Made by a program: the position numbers and the translations under genes
Origin: Aquimarina sp. AU58
GTDB taxonomy: Bacteria; Bacteroidota; Bacteroidia; Flavobacteriales; Flavobacteriaceae
Length of the DNA stretch: 64,000 nt
NCBI RefSeq assembly: GCF_900312745.1
Contig: NZ_OMPD01000014.1
Span: 3,162,001 to 3,226,000 of the forward strand
Direction: 5' to 3'
Notes under the pieces: generated by a model
Seen by the model: only the letters and a program-made list of their open reading frames with translations
What the model was told of the DNA's origin: nothing
Databases searched by the model: none
In this document: in pieces, positions 43,897-51,758 of the stretch
How the letters are laid out: every line of letters begins with the position of its first letter
How positions within the stretch are numbered: position 1 is the first letter of the stretch

Positions 43897-44565
43897 ATGT
43901 TTACAAAAATTATTATTGCCGAGGATATCGATAATGAAAACCTGGGAATTGTTTCTTCAGTCAATGCATTTACCAATGCACAGGTAGATACGGCTCAGTT
44001 TTGTGATAAAACAAAACTCAAGATCGAAAGGACACTACAAGAAGATTCTCCCTACCAACTCCTGATTAGTGACCTTTCTTTTACTTTGGATTATAAAGAA
44101 CATAACATCACATCGGGGAAACAACTTATTGAAGAAGTCAAAAAAATACAACCTGATATTAAAATCATTGTTTTTTCGGGTGAAGATAAACCAGCCATTA
44201 TGAAATCCCTTTTTGAAAACTACAAAATTAATGGGTATGTCTGTAAAGGATTATATGGGTTATCTGAGTTAAATAAGGCTATACAAGCAGTATATAATCA
44301 TAAGACATTCACTTGTCCGGTTTCTAAAAGTGCCTTACATCAAAAGAATATTTTACAACTGGATGCTTACGAAATACAACTACTAACCTTACTAGTACAA
44401 GGGTACAAACAAGAAGAAATTAGTCAATACCTTACACAAAACAATATTTCACCAAATAGCAGACGCTCTGTAGAAGACAGAATACGTAAACTACGAGAAG
44501 ATTTTAATGCCAAAACCAATGTACAATTAATCTATATGGTAAATCAATTAGGTTTGATTTCATAA
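43897..44565 (+). CDS. NarL/LuxR-type response regulator
   Basis: Receiver domain (~1-130) with IIIAEDIDNE, the phosphoacceptor Asp in LLISDLSFTLD near residue 56 and the Lys in GYVCKGLYG. A C-terminal helix-turn-helix (~155-222) follows, with the LuxR-like LTLLVQGYKQEEISQYL and RRSVEDRIRKLREDF. It pairs with the TPR kinase just upstream. It is separated from the compact gene run starting at 45019 by two small genes and terminators, so the pair may control that locus, but this is not shown by sequence. Confidence 0.88.
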   Translation: MFTKIIIAEDIDNENLGIVSSVNAFTNAQVDTAQFCDKTKLKIERTLQEDSPYQLLISDLSFTLDYKEHNITSGKQLIEEVKKIQPDIKIIVFSGEDKPAIMKSLFENYKINGYVCKGLYGLSELNKAIQAVYNHKTFTCPVSKSALHQKNILQLDAYEIQLLTLLVQGYKQEEISQYLTQNNISPNSRRSVEDRIRKLREDFNAKTNVQLIYMVNQLGLIS

Positions 44566-44592
44566 ACTAACCCTATAAAAGCATACATTTTT

Positions 44593-44626
44593 ATCCCTTG
44601 TGGTTTTCCACGAGGGATTCTTTTTG
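44593..44626 (+). terminator. Rho-independent terminator
   Basis: ATCCCTTGTGG (44593-44603) pairs with CCACGAGGGAT (44608-44618), loop TTTT, then TCTTTTT. It ends the two-component operon. Confidence 0.8.
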
Positions 44627-44634
44627 GGGCAAAG

Positions 44635-44642
44635 TAAGTTTG
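44635..44642 (+). promoter_or_regulatory. -7 box TAAGTTTG upstream of the YegP-like gene
   Basis: TAAGTTTG fits the TAnnTTTG class exactly and lies 30 bases before the ATG. The same octamer in the same place precedes the gene at 45019, and the surrounding ~80 bases are related in both leaders. Confidence 0.45.
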
Positions 44643-44671
44643 TTGTAGTATTAATTTAAAAACTTTTAAAA

Positions 44672-44854
44672 ATGGCAGATCCAAAATTTAAAATTCGTAA
44701 AAGTAGTAATGGGGAGTACTATTTTAATTTATACGCAGGCAATGGTCAGGTAATAGCTACTGGTGAAACCTATACATCTAAGCAAAGTTGTAAAGATGGA
44801 ATAGAATCTGTAAAGACTAATGCTCCTATTGCAGATATCGAAGATTTAACATAG
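44672..44854 (+). CDS. YegP-like DUF1508 domain protein, 60 residues
   Basis: A single DUF1508 (YegP) domain: ADPKFKIRKSSNGEYYFNLY, AGNGQVIATGETYTSKQSCK and the closing DGIESVKTNAPIADIEDL. YegP proteins usually carry two such beta-rich repeats of ~55 residues. This one has a single copy. Function of the family is not known. Its own promoter-like box and a perfect terminator make it monocistronic. Confidence 0.9.
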   Translation: MADPKFKIRKSSNGEYYFNLYAGNGQVIATGETYTSKQSCKDGIESVKTNAPIADIEDLT

Positions 44855-44888
44855 CGTAAGTATTGGGGTAACAAGCTTTATTATATGT

Positions 44889-44929
44889 AGACCTCACAGG
44901 TTTTAAAACCTGTGAGGTCTTTTCTTTTC
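44889..44929 (+). terminator. Rho-independent terminator
   Basis: A perfect palindrome runs AGACCTCACAGG, TTTTAAAA, CCTGTGAGGTCT (44889-44920), then TTTCTTTTC. It lies 34 bases after the YegP-like stop codon. Confidence 0.9.
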
Positions 44930-44982
44930 TAATAAGTTTTGGACTCTGTGGAAAACCACAAGGGATTGGTTTTCAGGGTTGG

Positions 44983-44990
44983 TAAGTTTG
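44983..44990 (+). promoter_or_regulatory. -7 box TAAGTTTG at the head of the compact small-gene locus
   Basis: Same octamer and spacing (29 bases to ATG) as at 44635. The preceding 40 bases contain GTGGAAAACCACAAGGGATT, which pairs within itself and resembles the leader at 44598-44618. Confidence 0.45.
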
Positions 44991-45018
44991 AAGTGTATTA
45001 ATTATAAAATTTAGAAAT

Positions 45019-45147
45019 ATGTCAGATGTAAATAAACCTAGAAGGCCAGAAGGAATACCTCCAAGAGATTTTCCTAATAAACCAAACCCAACCCCCATTC
45101 CTAATAAGCCAACACCTTATCCCGAAAAACCGATAGAAATCAAGTAA
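45019..45147 (+). CDS. Proline-rich small protein with PNKP repeats, 42 residues
   Basis: MSDVNKPRRPEGIPPRDFPN then KPNPTPIPNKPTPYPEKPIE, ending IK. NKP recurs three times at irregular spacing, two of them within PNKP. It is basic and Pro-rich with no membrane segment. It starts the compact run of same-strand genes, with only 19 bases to the next one, and has its own promoter-like box, so it is likely real. Function unknown. Confidence 0.6.
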   Translation: MSDVNKPRRPEGIPPRDFPNKPNPTPIPNKPTPYPEKPIEIK

Positions 45148-45166
45148 TAACTTCAAAAAAATAATC

Positions 45167-45373
45167 ATGGCTAAATATTATGTAAATAAAAACGCACAAA
45201 ACAATGGTGATCATGAGGTCCACAAACAAGGATGTATCTGGTTACCTAAAGTAGAAAATAGAATCTATTTAGGAGAACACACTAGCTGTAAATCTGCAGT
45301 TAGAAAGGCTAAGGATTATTATGACCAAGTGAATGGTTGTTATCACTGTTCAAACGAGTGTCACACTTCATAA
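45167..45373 (+). CDS. Cys/His-rich small protein, 68 residues
   Basis: MAKYYVNKNAQNNGDHEVHK, QGCIWLPKVENRIYLGEHTS, then CKSAVRKAKDYYDQVNGCYH and CSNECH. Four to five Cys with His residues (HEVHKQGC, CYHCSNECH) suggest a zinc-binding minidomain. The pattern of a short NGDHEVH start and a GCYHC end recurs in many Bacteroidota genomes as I recall, but no function is assigned. It has no signal peptide. Confidence 0.75.
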   Translation: MAKYYVNKNAQNNGDHEVHKQGCIWLPKVENRIYLGEHTSCKSAVRKAKDYYDQVNGCYHCSNECHTS

Positions 45374-45382
45374 ATTTTAACT

Positions 45383-45604
45383 ATGAAAAAACTAACCATA
45401 ATTTTTATTGCCTTAATTGGCATTTCAAGTTTCATTTCTTGTGATTCAAGTGAGGAAACAGAAAATGATATAGAAACTCGAACAGAATGGGAATGTGGAA
45501 CTCATAATGGTAATACATTATATACAGGACCACAAGGTGGATGTTATTATTATAATAGTAATGGCAACAAAACCTATGTGGATAGATCAGAATGTAATTG
45601 TTAA
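45383..45604 (+). CDS. Small lipoprotein with PBCV basic-adaptor-like domain
   Basis: Lipobox FISCD (Cys ~20) and a ~50-residue mature part. The C-terminus LYTGPQGGCYYYNSNGNKTY plus VDRSECNC fits the PBCV-specific basic adaptor (PF08789) pattern TGPxGGxYxxNxxGxKxYV. A second gene in the same operon, at 50231, ends in an almost identical motif, which is a strong sign that the two act together. Nine bases from the gene before, 16 before the next. Confidence 0.75.
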   Translation: MKKLTIIFIALIGISSFISCDSSEETENDIETRTEWECGTHNGNTLYTGPQGGCYYYNSNGNKTYVDRSECNC

Positions 45605-45620
45605 TCAATAATAATTTACT

Positions 45621-45992
45621 ATGAAAACAATCCAAGTTAAGTTCAACATAAAAATAATATCATTTATATGTGCCTGTTTATTATTTGCTGCAGTTTTGAA
45701 TCTACCTATTGAATATTATTCAATATTAAGAATTGTAGTTTGTATGGGATCTCTATTAGTAATCATATCACTATTCAAAAAAAACACTTGGGCAATTGTT
45801 TTTGCTGTCATAGCAGTTCTATTTAATCCAATAATTCCCGTATACCTTTATCTAAAACCATATTGGATTCCTATAGACATTATTTCAGGGATACTATTTC
45901 TTTTAATTCTGTTTTTCGCTAAACCGAAGAAAGAAATAAAAAAAGTAGAAACAAAAAAACGAAGAGAATTCAAAAGAGATAAAATTTATTAG
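45621..45992 (+). CDS. Small membrane protein (DUF6804-like), 123 residues
   Basis: Four hydrophobic helices fill most of the protein (IISFICACLLFAAVLNL, ILRIVVCMGSLLVIISLF, WAIVFAVIAVLFNPIIPVYL, IDIISGILFLLILFF), ending in a basic tail (KKEIKKVETKKRREFKRD). The LP.EYYSILR segment fits the DUF6804 family. It is a small inner-membrane protein of unknown role, embedded in the operon with 13-16 bases to both neighbours. Confidence 0.7.
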   Translation: MKTIQVKFNIKIISFICACLLFAAVLNLPIEYYSILRIVVCMGSLLVIISLFKKNTWAIVFAVIAVLFNPIIPVYLYLKPYWIPIDIISGILFLLILFFAKPKKEIKKVETKKRREFKRDKIY

Positions 45993-46005
45993 AACCTAAT
46001 CAATT

Positions 46006-46410
46006 ATGGAAGAAACAACCATCACAGCCGAATTAAAAAGTCATTTTTTAAGGCTATATCAAATTGCATTGTCTGACGATAATTTCAGCCATTTAGAAAT
46101 GCAGTTATTATACAAGTTTGCTCAGGAAAGAGCAATCTCTAAAGCTGAATTAGACACCATTTTAACTGGGCATGCCGGAGATATAATTATACCAGAAACC
46201 ATAGAGAAAAAAATTGAATACCTCTATGACTTTGCCTTAATGATTTGGGCTGATAAAATTATAAGCAAAGATGAAGAAATAGCACTTACAAAATACATTA
46301 AAAGCTTTGGTTTCCTGGAAGAAAATGTCCACAAGTTATCTAACTATTTATTAGAAAGTGCAAAAGCAAATACACCTAAAGAAAAAATACTTGAAGAACT
46401 TAAAGATTAA
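46006..46410 (+). CDS. TerB-like helical protein, 134 residues
   Basis: An all-helical protein with the TerB/tellurite-resistance-like layout: paired acidic helices around FLRLYQIALSDDNFSHLEMQ and YLYDFALMIWADKIISKDEE, with AD/DD residues at equivalent places in each half (LSDDNFS, WADKIIS). TerB-like domains often bind metal and cooperate with membrane proteins in phage or stress-defence loci. The helical fold is inferred, and no database match was made. It lies 6 bases before the coiled-coil membrane gene. Confidence 0.65.
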   Translation: MEETTITAELKSHFLRLYQIALSDDNFSHLEMQLLYKFAQERAISKAELDTILTGHAGDIIIPETIEKKIEYLYDFALMIWADKIISKDEEIALTKYIKSFGFLEENVHKLSNYLLESAKANTPKEKILEELKD

Positions 46411-46416
46411 TCTATT

Positions 46417-47682
46417 ATGGGACTATTAAAAAAACTCACTCAATTAACTTCCCAAAATGGGAAAATGAATGTGGTAAAACCAGAAACTGAAGTCAATGAA
46501 AAGCTTACATATCATGATGATGGATATGATACATCCAAAGCTTGTCATGGAAATGCACATAATTTACAAATATCATTAGATACTATATATCAGAAATTTG
46601 AAAACAAGTGTAAAACTGATTATAACGAACAAGAGCGTCTTAAGCAGCCTTATGTTACTGAGCAAAAAGGAAAGAAAACTGCTTTATTAAATAAAACAGA
46701 AGAGCTAGAACGAATTGAGAATAATATTAGCAAGGTTAATGATGATATCGAAAAACTAAATCAAGATTGTAGAAAAGTAAAGATACATCCAGAAGAATTC
46801 TTTGTTGACATAGATAAAAGAGCATCTGCTAAATTCTGGATTGGTATAAGTTTTTTACTACCATTGGCTGTGTATCTTTTCGTTTTTTATATTTCAACAT
46901 CTTTTTCTGCCTTCTTTAGAAAGTTTGATCCAGGTATTAGTCTCTTTCAAGGGATGTTCGATCCAAAAGCGCTTTCAAAAGCTTATGAAGGAGGTCTACT
47001 AGAGTTATGTTTTGTGCTTTTTATTCCTTTTGTATTTTTTGCTTTAGGATACTTAATTCATATGTTTCAAGAGGAAAAAGGGATCGTTAACAAATTCAAG
47101 ATTGCAGCGCTATTTATAATTACGTTTTTATTTGATGCTATTCTGGCATATTTAATAGATGAAAAGCTATATAATCTAAATAAAACTTTTAATAGTGAAG
47201 AGTTCTCTATATCTATAGCTTTTCAGAGTATTGATTTTTGGCTGATCATTTTTGCGGGATTTGTGTCTTACATAGTTTGGGGTTTAGTATTTGATTTCGT
47301 TATGAAAGAACACTCAGATAGAGATAAAATTAAATCGTTCATCAGAGAGAAAAAGGACGCAATCTTTGAAAAAGAAAAGCTACTCTTAAAATTAAGAGGT
47401 AAAACTCAAAAAGGAGAAGATGAAATATCTAAAATAAAAATTAGAATATCTGAACTTCAAAACATCATTGATGGGTGCATACTCCCTGTTATGAATTATA
47501 AAGCACTCTCTACAGAATATCTTCAAGGCTGGCAACAATATATATCTGCAGGATTAAGAATGGGAGGCGATGAAAAAGATACACTATTACAGGAATGTAA
47601 GAATGTATATGAAAAACATATTAAGGGATTAGAATTAGATACAGATACCTACCAAAACAAAATATATACTAAAACATTGTAA
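46417..47682 (+). CDS. Membrane protein with flanking coiled coils, 421 residues
   Basis: A cytoplasmic N-terminal coiled coil (~70-125, KTALLNKTEELERIENNISK) precedes four transmembrane helices (FWIGISFLLPLAVYLFVFYI, ELCFVLFIPFVFFALGYLI, FKIAALFIITFLFDAILAYL, FWLIIFAGFVSYIVWGLVF) and a second coiled coil (~305-355, EKEKLLLKLRGKTQKGEDEI). I do not recognise the family. The layout of paired coiled coils on one side of a four-helix membrane core suggests an oligomeric membrane platform. It sits between the TerB-like gene and the VWA-like lipoprotein gene. Confidence 0.75.
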   Translation: MGLLKKLTQLTSQNGKMNVVKPETEVNEKLTYHDDGYDTSKACHGNAHNLQISLDTIYQKFENKCKTDYNEQERLKQPYVTEQKGKKTALLNKTEELERIENNISKVNDDIEKLNQDCRKVKIHPEEFFVDIDKRASAKFWIGISFLLPLAVYLFVFYISTSFSAFFRKFDPGISLFQGMFDPKALSKAYEGGLLELCFVLFIPFVFFALGYLIHMFQEEKGIVNKFKIAALFIITFLFDAILAYLIDEKLYNLNKTFNSEEFSISIAFQSIDFWLIIFAGFVSYIVWGLVFDFVMKEHSDRDKIKSFIREKKDAIFEKEKLLLKLRGKTQKGEDEISKIKIRISELQNIIDGCILPVMNYKALSTEYLQGWQQYISAGLRMGGDEKDTLLQECKNVYEKHIKGLELDTDTYQNKIYTKTL

Positions 47683-47684
47683 AC

Positions 47685-48611
47685 ATGAAACAGATAAAGT
47701 TTTTAATTCTTATTTCTATACTATGTCTATTGTTCTGTTGTAAGAATGACATCAAAGACGAAACTAAGACAATAGAAGCTAATATTTCATCTACTAGTAT
47801 TAGCAAATGTCCAAAACATATATTGGATCAAAAAGAGAACAATCTTAACATAAGCATTCTTTTGGATTTATCAGATAGAATTGAAAAAACTAAAGTAAGA
47901 CAAAAGGATTCAGCATATTTATCAAGTTTGTCAAAATCATTTGTAGAACATATAAAGCATAAAAAATTGATTTTGCTTGAGGATCGTATGCAATTGTTCT
48001 TCAATCCCGAGCCTTCAGATGAAAAAATAAATGAAATCGCTGAAAAATTGGAAGCTGTTTTTACTAAAGAAACTTCCAAAACAAAAATAACAGAAACCTT
48101 ATCTCTTTATACAAATACTCCTTCAGAGTTATATGATTTAGCTAAACATGATGCTGAAAGCTCAGGAGGTTATCCAGGCTCAGATATTTGGCGTTTTTTT
48201 AAAGACAATATAAAAGACTATTCTATCGATGAATGCCACAGAAACATACTTGTTATCCTAACTGATGGTTATATGTTTTATGATAAAACAATCATGAATG
48301 AAAAAAACCGTACATCATATTTAACACCCAAAAGTTTAAGAAAGCTACAATTAAATAAGGCCAACTGGAAGGACGAAATGGAAAAGAAAGATTTAGGTTT
48401 TATACAAGCTAACTCGGGGTTACATGATTTAGAAGTTCTAGTCATCGGTATCACAAGTCATAATGATGAAAATCCATATACGCTAGATGTCATAGAAGCG
48501 TATTGGGCAAAGTGGTTTGATGAAATGGGAGTAAAAAAGTACAAGATCAAAAAAGCAGATATTTCATCTAGTATAGAAAAAGTGATTACAAATTTTGTTT
48601 TAAAAACATAA
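47685..48611 (+). CDS. VWA-like lipoprotein, 308 residues
   Basis: Lipobox LFCCKN (Cys ~18-19) and a domain with a von Willebrand A-like start, NNLNISILLDLSDRIEKTKV, where DLSDR stands for the DxSxS metal-ion site, and a later LVILTDGYMFYDKT strand that fits the second MIDAS Asp. It ends without a further domain. VWA proteins mediate metal-dependent protein interactions, and TerB and VWA genes often neighbour each other in stress loci. The gene overlaps neither neighbour: 2 bases before, 6 after. Confidence 0.75.
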   Translation: MKQIKFLILISILCLLFCCKNDIKDETKTIEANISSTSISKCPKHILDQKENNLNISILLDLSDRIEKTKVRQKDSAYLSSLSKSFVEHIKHKKLILLEDRMQLFFNPEPSDEKINEIAEKLEAVFTKETSKTKITETLSLYTNTPSELYDLAKHDAESSGGYPGSDIWRFFKDNIKDYSIDECHRNILVILTDGYMFYDKTIMNEKNRTSYLTPKSLRKLQLNKANWKDEMEKKDLGFIQANSGLHDLEVLVIGITSHNDENPYTLDVIEAYWAKWFDEMGVKKYKIKKADISSSIEKVITNFVLKT

Positions 48612-48617
48612 AAGAAA

Positions 48618-49154
48618 ATGGGTTTACGATTTAACAAGCGAATAAACTTGGGAAAAGGATTTGGGTTTCATATCAGTAAATCAGGAATCACTCCAAGCTA
48701 TAGAAACAAAAGAGGTTCTTTAAGTTCAAAAGGGTATTCGATACGGACTGGAATTTCAGGAATTACATACAGAAAAACTATTAGTAAAGCTAAAAATAAT
48801 GGATGTCTGCTAATGCTAATTTCATTAATACTAACGAGTTTTTTACTAACAATTAATTCTTGTAAAAATAAAACTTCACAACCAAGAAATAAATGGTACC
48901 AAGGTGGGACATTGCACAAATCTAAAATAATTGATTGGAAAAATGCCTCGGAAAGGAATAAACTAGCCACTTGTGGTGATTTTTGTGCAAATATTTATAA
49001 AAGAAATAATTCTATAGATGAAGTTAAACTAATAGCAACAAATTTAGTGATCTGTATAGATGAAGCAACCAAAGAGAGTGGCAATACTTTAGATAACTCA
49101 TCAATTTCAGAAATAGCATCAATGTGCTTATTATTAATGGAAAAATCAAACTAG
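48618..49154 (+). CDS. DUF4236-domain membrane protein, 178 residues
   Basis: The start GLRFNKRINLGKGFGFHISK, SGITPSYRNKRGSLSSKGYS is the DUF4236 signature (usually MGxRFRKSxxLGxGxxxNxSKxGxS). A hydrophobic helix (GCLLMLISLILTSFLLTI) follows at ~60-80 and a ~100-residue C-terminal part contains several Cys (LATCGDFCANIY, LVICIDEATK). DUF4236 proteins are commonly found with TerB, VWA or restriction-like genes, but their role is unknown. Confidence 0.83.
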   Translation: MGLRFNKRINLGKGFGFHISKSGITPSYRNKRGSLSSKGYSIRTGISGITYRKTISKAKNNGCLLMLISLILTSFLLTINSCKNKTSQPRNKWYQGGTLHKSKIIDWKNASERNKLATCGDFCANIYKRNNSIDEVKLIATNLVICIDEATKESGNTLDNSSISEIASMCLLLMEKSN

Positions 49155-49157
49155 CTT

Positions 49158-50234
49158 ATGGAATTAAACAACCAACTTAAAGCCCTTGCCGATAAGATCG
49201 AGCAATTAAAAGATAAAATAGAAAACGAAGAATCTACCAAACATGCTTTTGTATTACCCTTTATTAATCTATTAGGATACGATAGCTTTAACCCTACAGA
49301 AGTGGTTCCCGAGTTTACAGCAGATCTGGGTCTAAAAAAAGGAGAGAAAGTAGATTATGCTATTTTTCAAAATGATCATCCAGTTATGATCATAGAATGT
49401 AAAAATTGGAGAGAAGATCTTAATGTACATAACTCTCAATTAGCCCGATATTTTCATGTTACTCAAACACGATTTGCACTATTAACCAATAGTATTGAAT
49501 ATCGATTTTATACAGATCTCGATGAGGCCAATATTATGGATGAAAAACCATTTCTCGAATTTGATATCACGCACCTTAAAGAAAGTACCATTAGTGAGAT
49601 TGCCAAGTTTCATAAATCTAATTTTGATATCAATAAAATTGTTGATAATGCCAGCTCTTTAAAATATACTAAAGAAATTAGAAAGCTTATTAATGCAGAA
49701 TTGCAAACGCCTTCTTATGATTTTATACGATTATTTGCTAATCGTGTATATTCTGGCAGACTCACAGAACGTGTAATGGAAGAATTTACAGAATTGGTAC
49801 AAAAAGCTTTTAACCAAACAATTAGTGAACGAGTAAGTGATCGTCTAAACTCTGCACTTAGCCAGGAAGTAGAAAAACAACAGGAAGAAGGGTTAGAACA
49901 TGAGGAAGAGATTAGCAAAATAATCACTACAGAAGAAGAACTAGAAGGGTATCGAATTGTAAAAGCTATTCTTCGTCGAAAAATATCAATAAATAGAATT
50001 GTACATAGGGATACACAATCCTATTTCGGAATTCTATTGGATGATAATAACAGAAAACCTATTTGCAGACTCCATCTGGATGGAAACAAAAAGTATATCA
50101 GTCTTTTTGGTCAAAACAAAGATATTCAAAGGGAGCAGATACATGCCGTAGATGACATCTATAATTTTGAAGAACAATTACTACAAACTATAGATCATTA
50201 TGAACAGGAAATCATTAAAACACCTATACCATGA
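49158..50234 (+). CDS. Stand-alone type I restriction HsdR N-terminal-domain protein
   Basis: The first ~160 residues match HsdR_N (type I restriction enzyme R subunit N-terminal nuclease domain) with the PD-(D/E)xK pattern: E48 in NPTEVVPEF, D66 in GEKVDYAIF, and E80/K82 in VMIIECKNW. There is no helicase and no HsdS or HsdM gene nearby, so the nuclease acts alone or with other operon members. The C-terminal half is helical and coiled (ALSQEVEKQQEEGLEHEEEI) and ends in a small beta region around FGILLDDNNRKPICRLHLDG. Its stop overlaps the next gene's start. Confidence 0.85.
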   Translation: MELNNQLKALADKIEQLKDKIENEESTKHAFVLPFINLLGYDSFNPTEVVPEFTADLGLKKGEKVDYAIFQNDHPVMIIECKNWREDLNVHNSQLARYFHVTQTRFALLTNSIEYRFYTDLDEANIMDEKPFLEFDITHLKESTISEIAKFHKSNFDINKIVDNASSLKYTKEIRKLINAELQTPSYDFIRLFANRVYSGRLTERVMEEFTELVQKAFNQTISERVSDRLNSALSQEVEKQQEEGLEHEEEISKIITTEEELEGYRIVKAILRRKISINRIVHRDTQSYFGILLDDNNRKPICRLHLDGNKKYISLFGQNKDIQREQIHAVDDIYNFEEQLLQTIDHYEQEIIKTPIP

Positions 50235-50620
50235 AAATAACAATTATAGCTTTACTACTATTCATATCCTATCAATGTCATTCTCAAAGTGTAGAAGCCT
50301 CGCTATATCTAAGAGAAGAACTGATAAAACAACAAGACGATTTATTGCAACAGGTACGTGAAATACAAGCACGGATTGATGCAATAGACTTAAAATTGGG
50401 TAACGCTACAACATCAAATACTGAAAAGAAATACCTTACAAAATCGGTCAACTATAATACACAAACAAAGTATTCAAACTCTATAAAGAATACTACCACC
50501 AGGCAGAAACAATATCGACCAAAAACAACAAGAACCTATTACCGAGGACCAAGAGGTGGATGTTACTATATTAATTCTAATGGTAATAAAACATACGTAG
50601 CCAGAAGTATGTGTAATTAA
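50231..50620 (+). CDS. Secreted protein with coiled coil and PBCV basic-adaptor-like domain
   Basis: Signal peptide (1-19, ending QCHSQ), a coiled coil (~30-60, REELIKQQDDLLQQVREIQA), a Ser/Thr/Asn-rich linker and a C-terminal adaptor domain (~100-129) TYYRGPRGGCYYINSNGNKT then YVARSMCN. That domain matches the end of the lipoprotein at 45383. The start overlaps the stop of the HsdR_N gene by four bases, so the two are translationally coupled. Confidence 0.75.
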   Translation: MKITIIALLLFISYQCHSQSVEASLYLREELIKQQDDLLQQVREIQARIDAIDLKLGNATTSNTEKKYLTKSVNYNTQTKYSNSIKNTTTRQKQYRPKTTRTYYRGPRGGCYYINSNGNKTYVARSMCN

Positions 50621-50658
50621 CTAAGTACCAAATATTTAATTTATTAAAAATAAAGTTA

Positions 50659-51162
50659 ATGAAACTTACTTACTTTAAATATCTATGTATTTTAGTACTA
50701 TGCCTATCATTTGATTCTGTAGAAAAACTCCCTCATGAGTTCTTTGCTAAAGTTATCGGAATAAAAGATGGGGATACTATAGAAGTGTTATACAACAAAG
50801 AAGCCATCATCATTAGGTTAGCGCATATTGATTGCCCTGAGAAAAAACAACCTTTTGGTCAAAAAGCAAAGCAATTTGTTGCAGATTTCTGCTTTGATAA
50901 AGAAGTAAAGATCATTACTAAAGGAAAATTTGATCGGTATAGAAGACTTATTGCTGTAGTAGAGTATAAAAACAAAATACTTAATAAACAGCTGGTTGCG
51001 AATGGATATGCCCTACATTTTAAAAAATACTCCAAAGACACTACCTACAATACACTGGAAGAAGAGGCTCGTTTTCTTAAAAAAGGAATGTGGTCTCAAA
51101 AAGAACGTATAGAACCCTGGCTTTTCCGTAAAAGAAAAGTCTCAAAAAAAACACATCAATAA
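50659..51162 (+). CDS. Staphylococcal-nuclease-like (SNase/thermonuclease) secreted nuclease
   Basis: A short N-terminal hydrophobic segment (~8-18) acts as signal or anchor. The SNase domain (~28-150) shows the catalytic residues: Asp in KDGDTIEVL, Arg in IIIRLAHIDCPE, Glu in CPEKKQPFGQ, and Arg in FDRYRRLIAVV. The ending KKGMWSQKERIEPWLFRKRK is typical of SNase proteins. It would cut DNA or RNA outside the cytoplasm in a calcium-dependent way. In this operon it is the second nuclease-like protein after the HsdR_N domain. Confidence 0.88.
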   Translation: MKLTYFKYLCILVLCLSFDSVEKLPHEFFAKVIGIKDGDTIEVLYNKEAIIIRLAHIDCPEKKQPFGQKAKQFVADFCFDKEVKIITKGKFDRYRRLIAVVEYKNKILNKQLVANGYALHFKKYSKDTTYNTLEEEARFLKKGMWSQKERIEPWLFRKRKVSKKTHQ

Positions 51163-51191
51163 TTTATACATGAATATAAAACTACACCACC

Positions 51192-51482
51192 ATGAAAACA
51201 ATACTATTCATCATAGCAATGCTTCTCTCCTGCTCTATATATAGCCAGGAAGAAAAAGAAAATGAAGAGAAAAATCAAGAAAATACTAGAGAAACCCTAC
51301 AAATGGTATATATCTGTAATAGCATGAGTAGTAAACGCTATCATTATAAAAAAGATTGCGCAGGGTTAAAAAACTGTAGAGATTCTATTGTAAAAGTCTC
51401 TATTAGAAAAGCCAAAAACTTCGAGAGAACGGTATGTGGTTTTGAAACACACAGAGAAAGTTCTTCTGGCAGGGATAATTGA
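51192..51482 (+). CDS. Secreted Cys-containing small protein, 96 residues
   Basis: Signal peptide (1-18, ending SIYSQ), a Glu/Asn-rich linker and a small domain, MVYICNSMSSKRYHYKKDCA then GLKNCRDSIVKVSIRKAKNF and RTVCGFE, with four Cys in a pattern like C, C, C, C spaced 16, 5 and 22 residues. A His/Lys-rich SKRYHYKKDC loop could bind nucleic acid or metal. I recognise it as a recurrent small domain of unknown function, sometimes beside nucleases. It ends the compact operon. The following 275 bases hold no gene. Confidence 0.65.
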   Translation: MKTILFIIAMLLSCSIYSQEEKENEEKNQENTRETLQMVYICNSMSSKRYHYKKDCAGLKNCRDSIVKVSIRKAKNFERTVCGFETHRESSSGRDN

Positions 51483-51758
51483 ATTAATGATACTCTAGTA
51501 ATTGAATCAAATATAAGGTTGAAGGAGTTTTAATTCTTGACTCTTCATTAAATCGCATACTCGTTACGGGAAATCCCCATTCTCAACAACCTTATATAGG
51601 TAACCTGTTTTTAAATTTATATAGTTCCCTACGTATTAAAAGCAGTAACTAGTTCTTACAACAAAGTATCGGTTAAAAACCAACAAAATACCTACTATTG
51701 GGTATTCCCTCCCATAGCTACCCCTATTACTTTTGAATACACTAAAAACCAATACCTT

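Noticed and set aside
51511..51597. ATATAAGGTTG and CAACCTTATAT inverted words
   Set aside because: Only 11 bases with a 65-base spacer in AT-rich DNA. This could be chance, and there are no flanking duplications.
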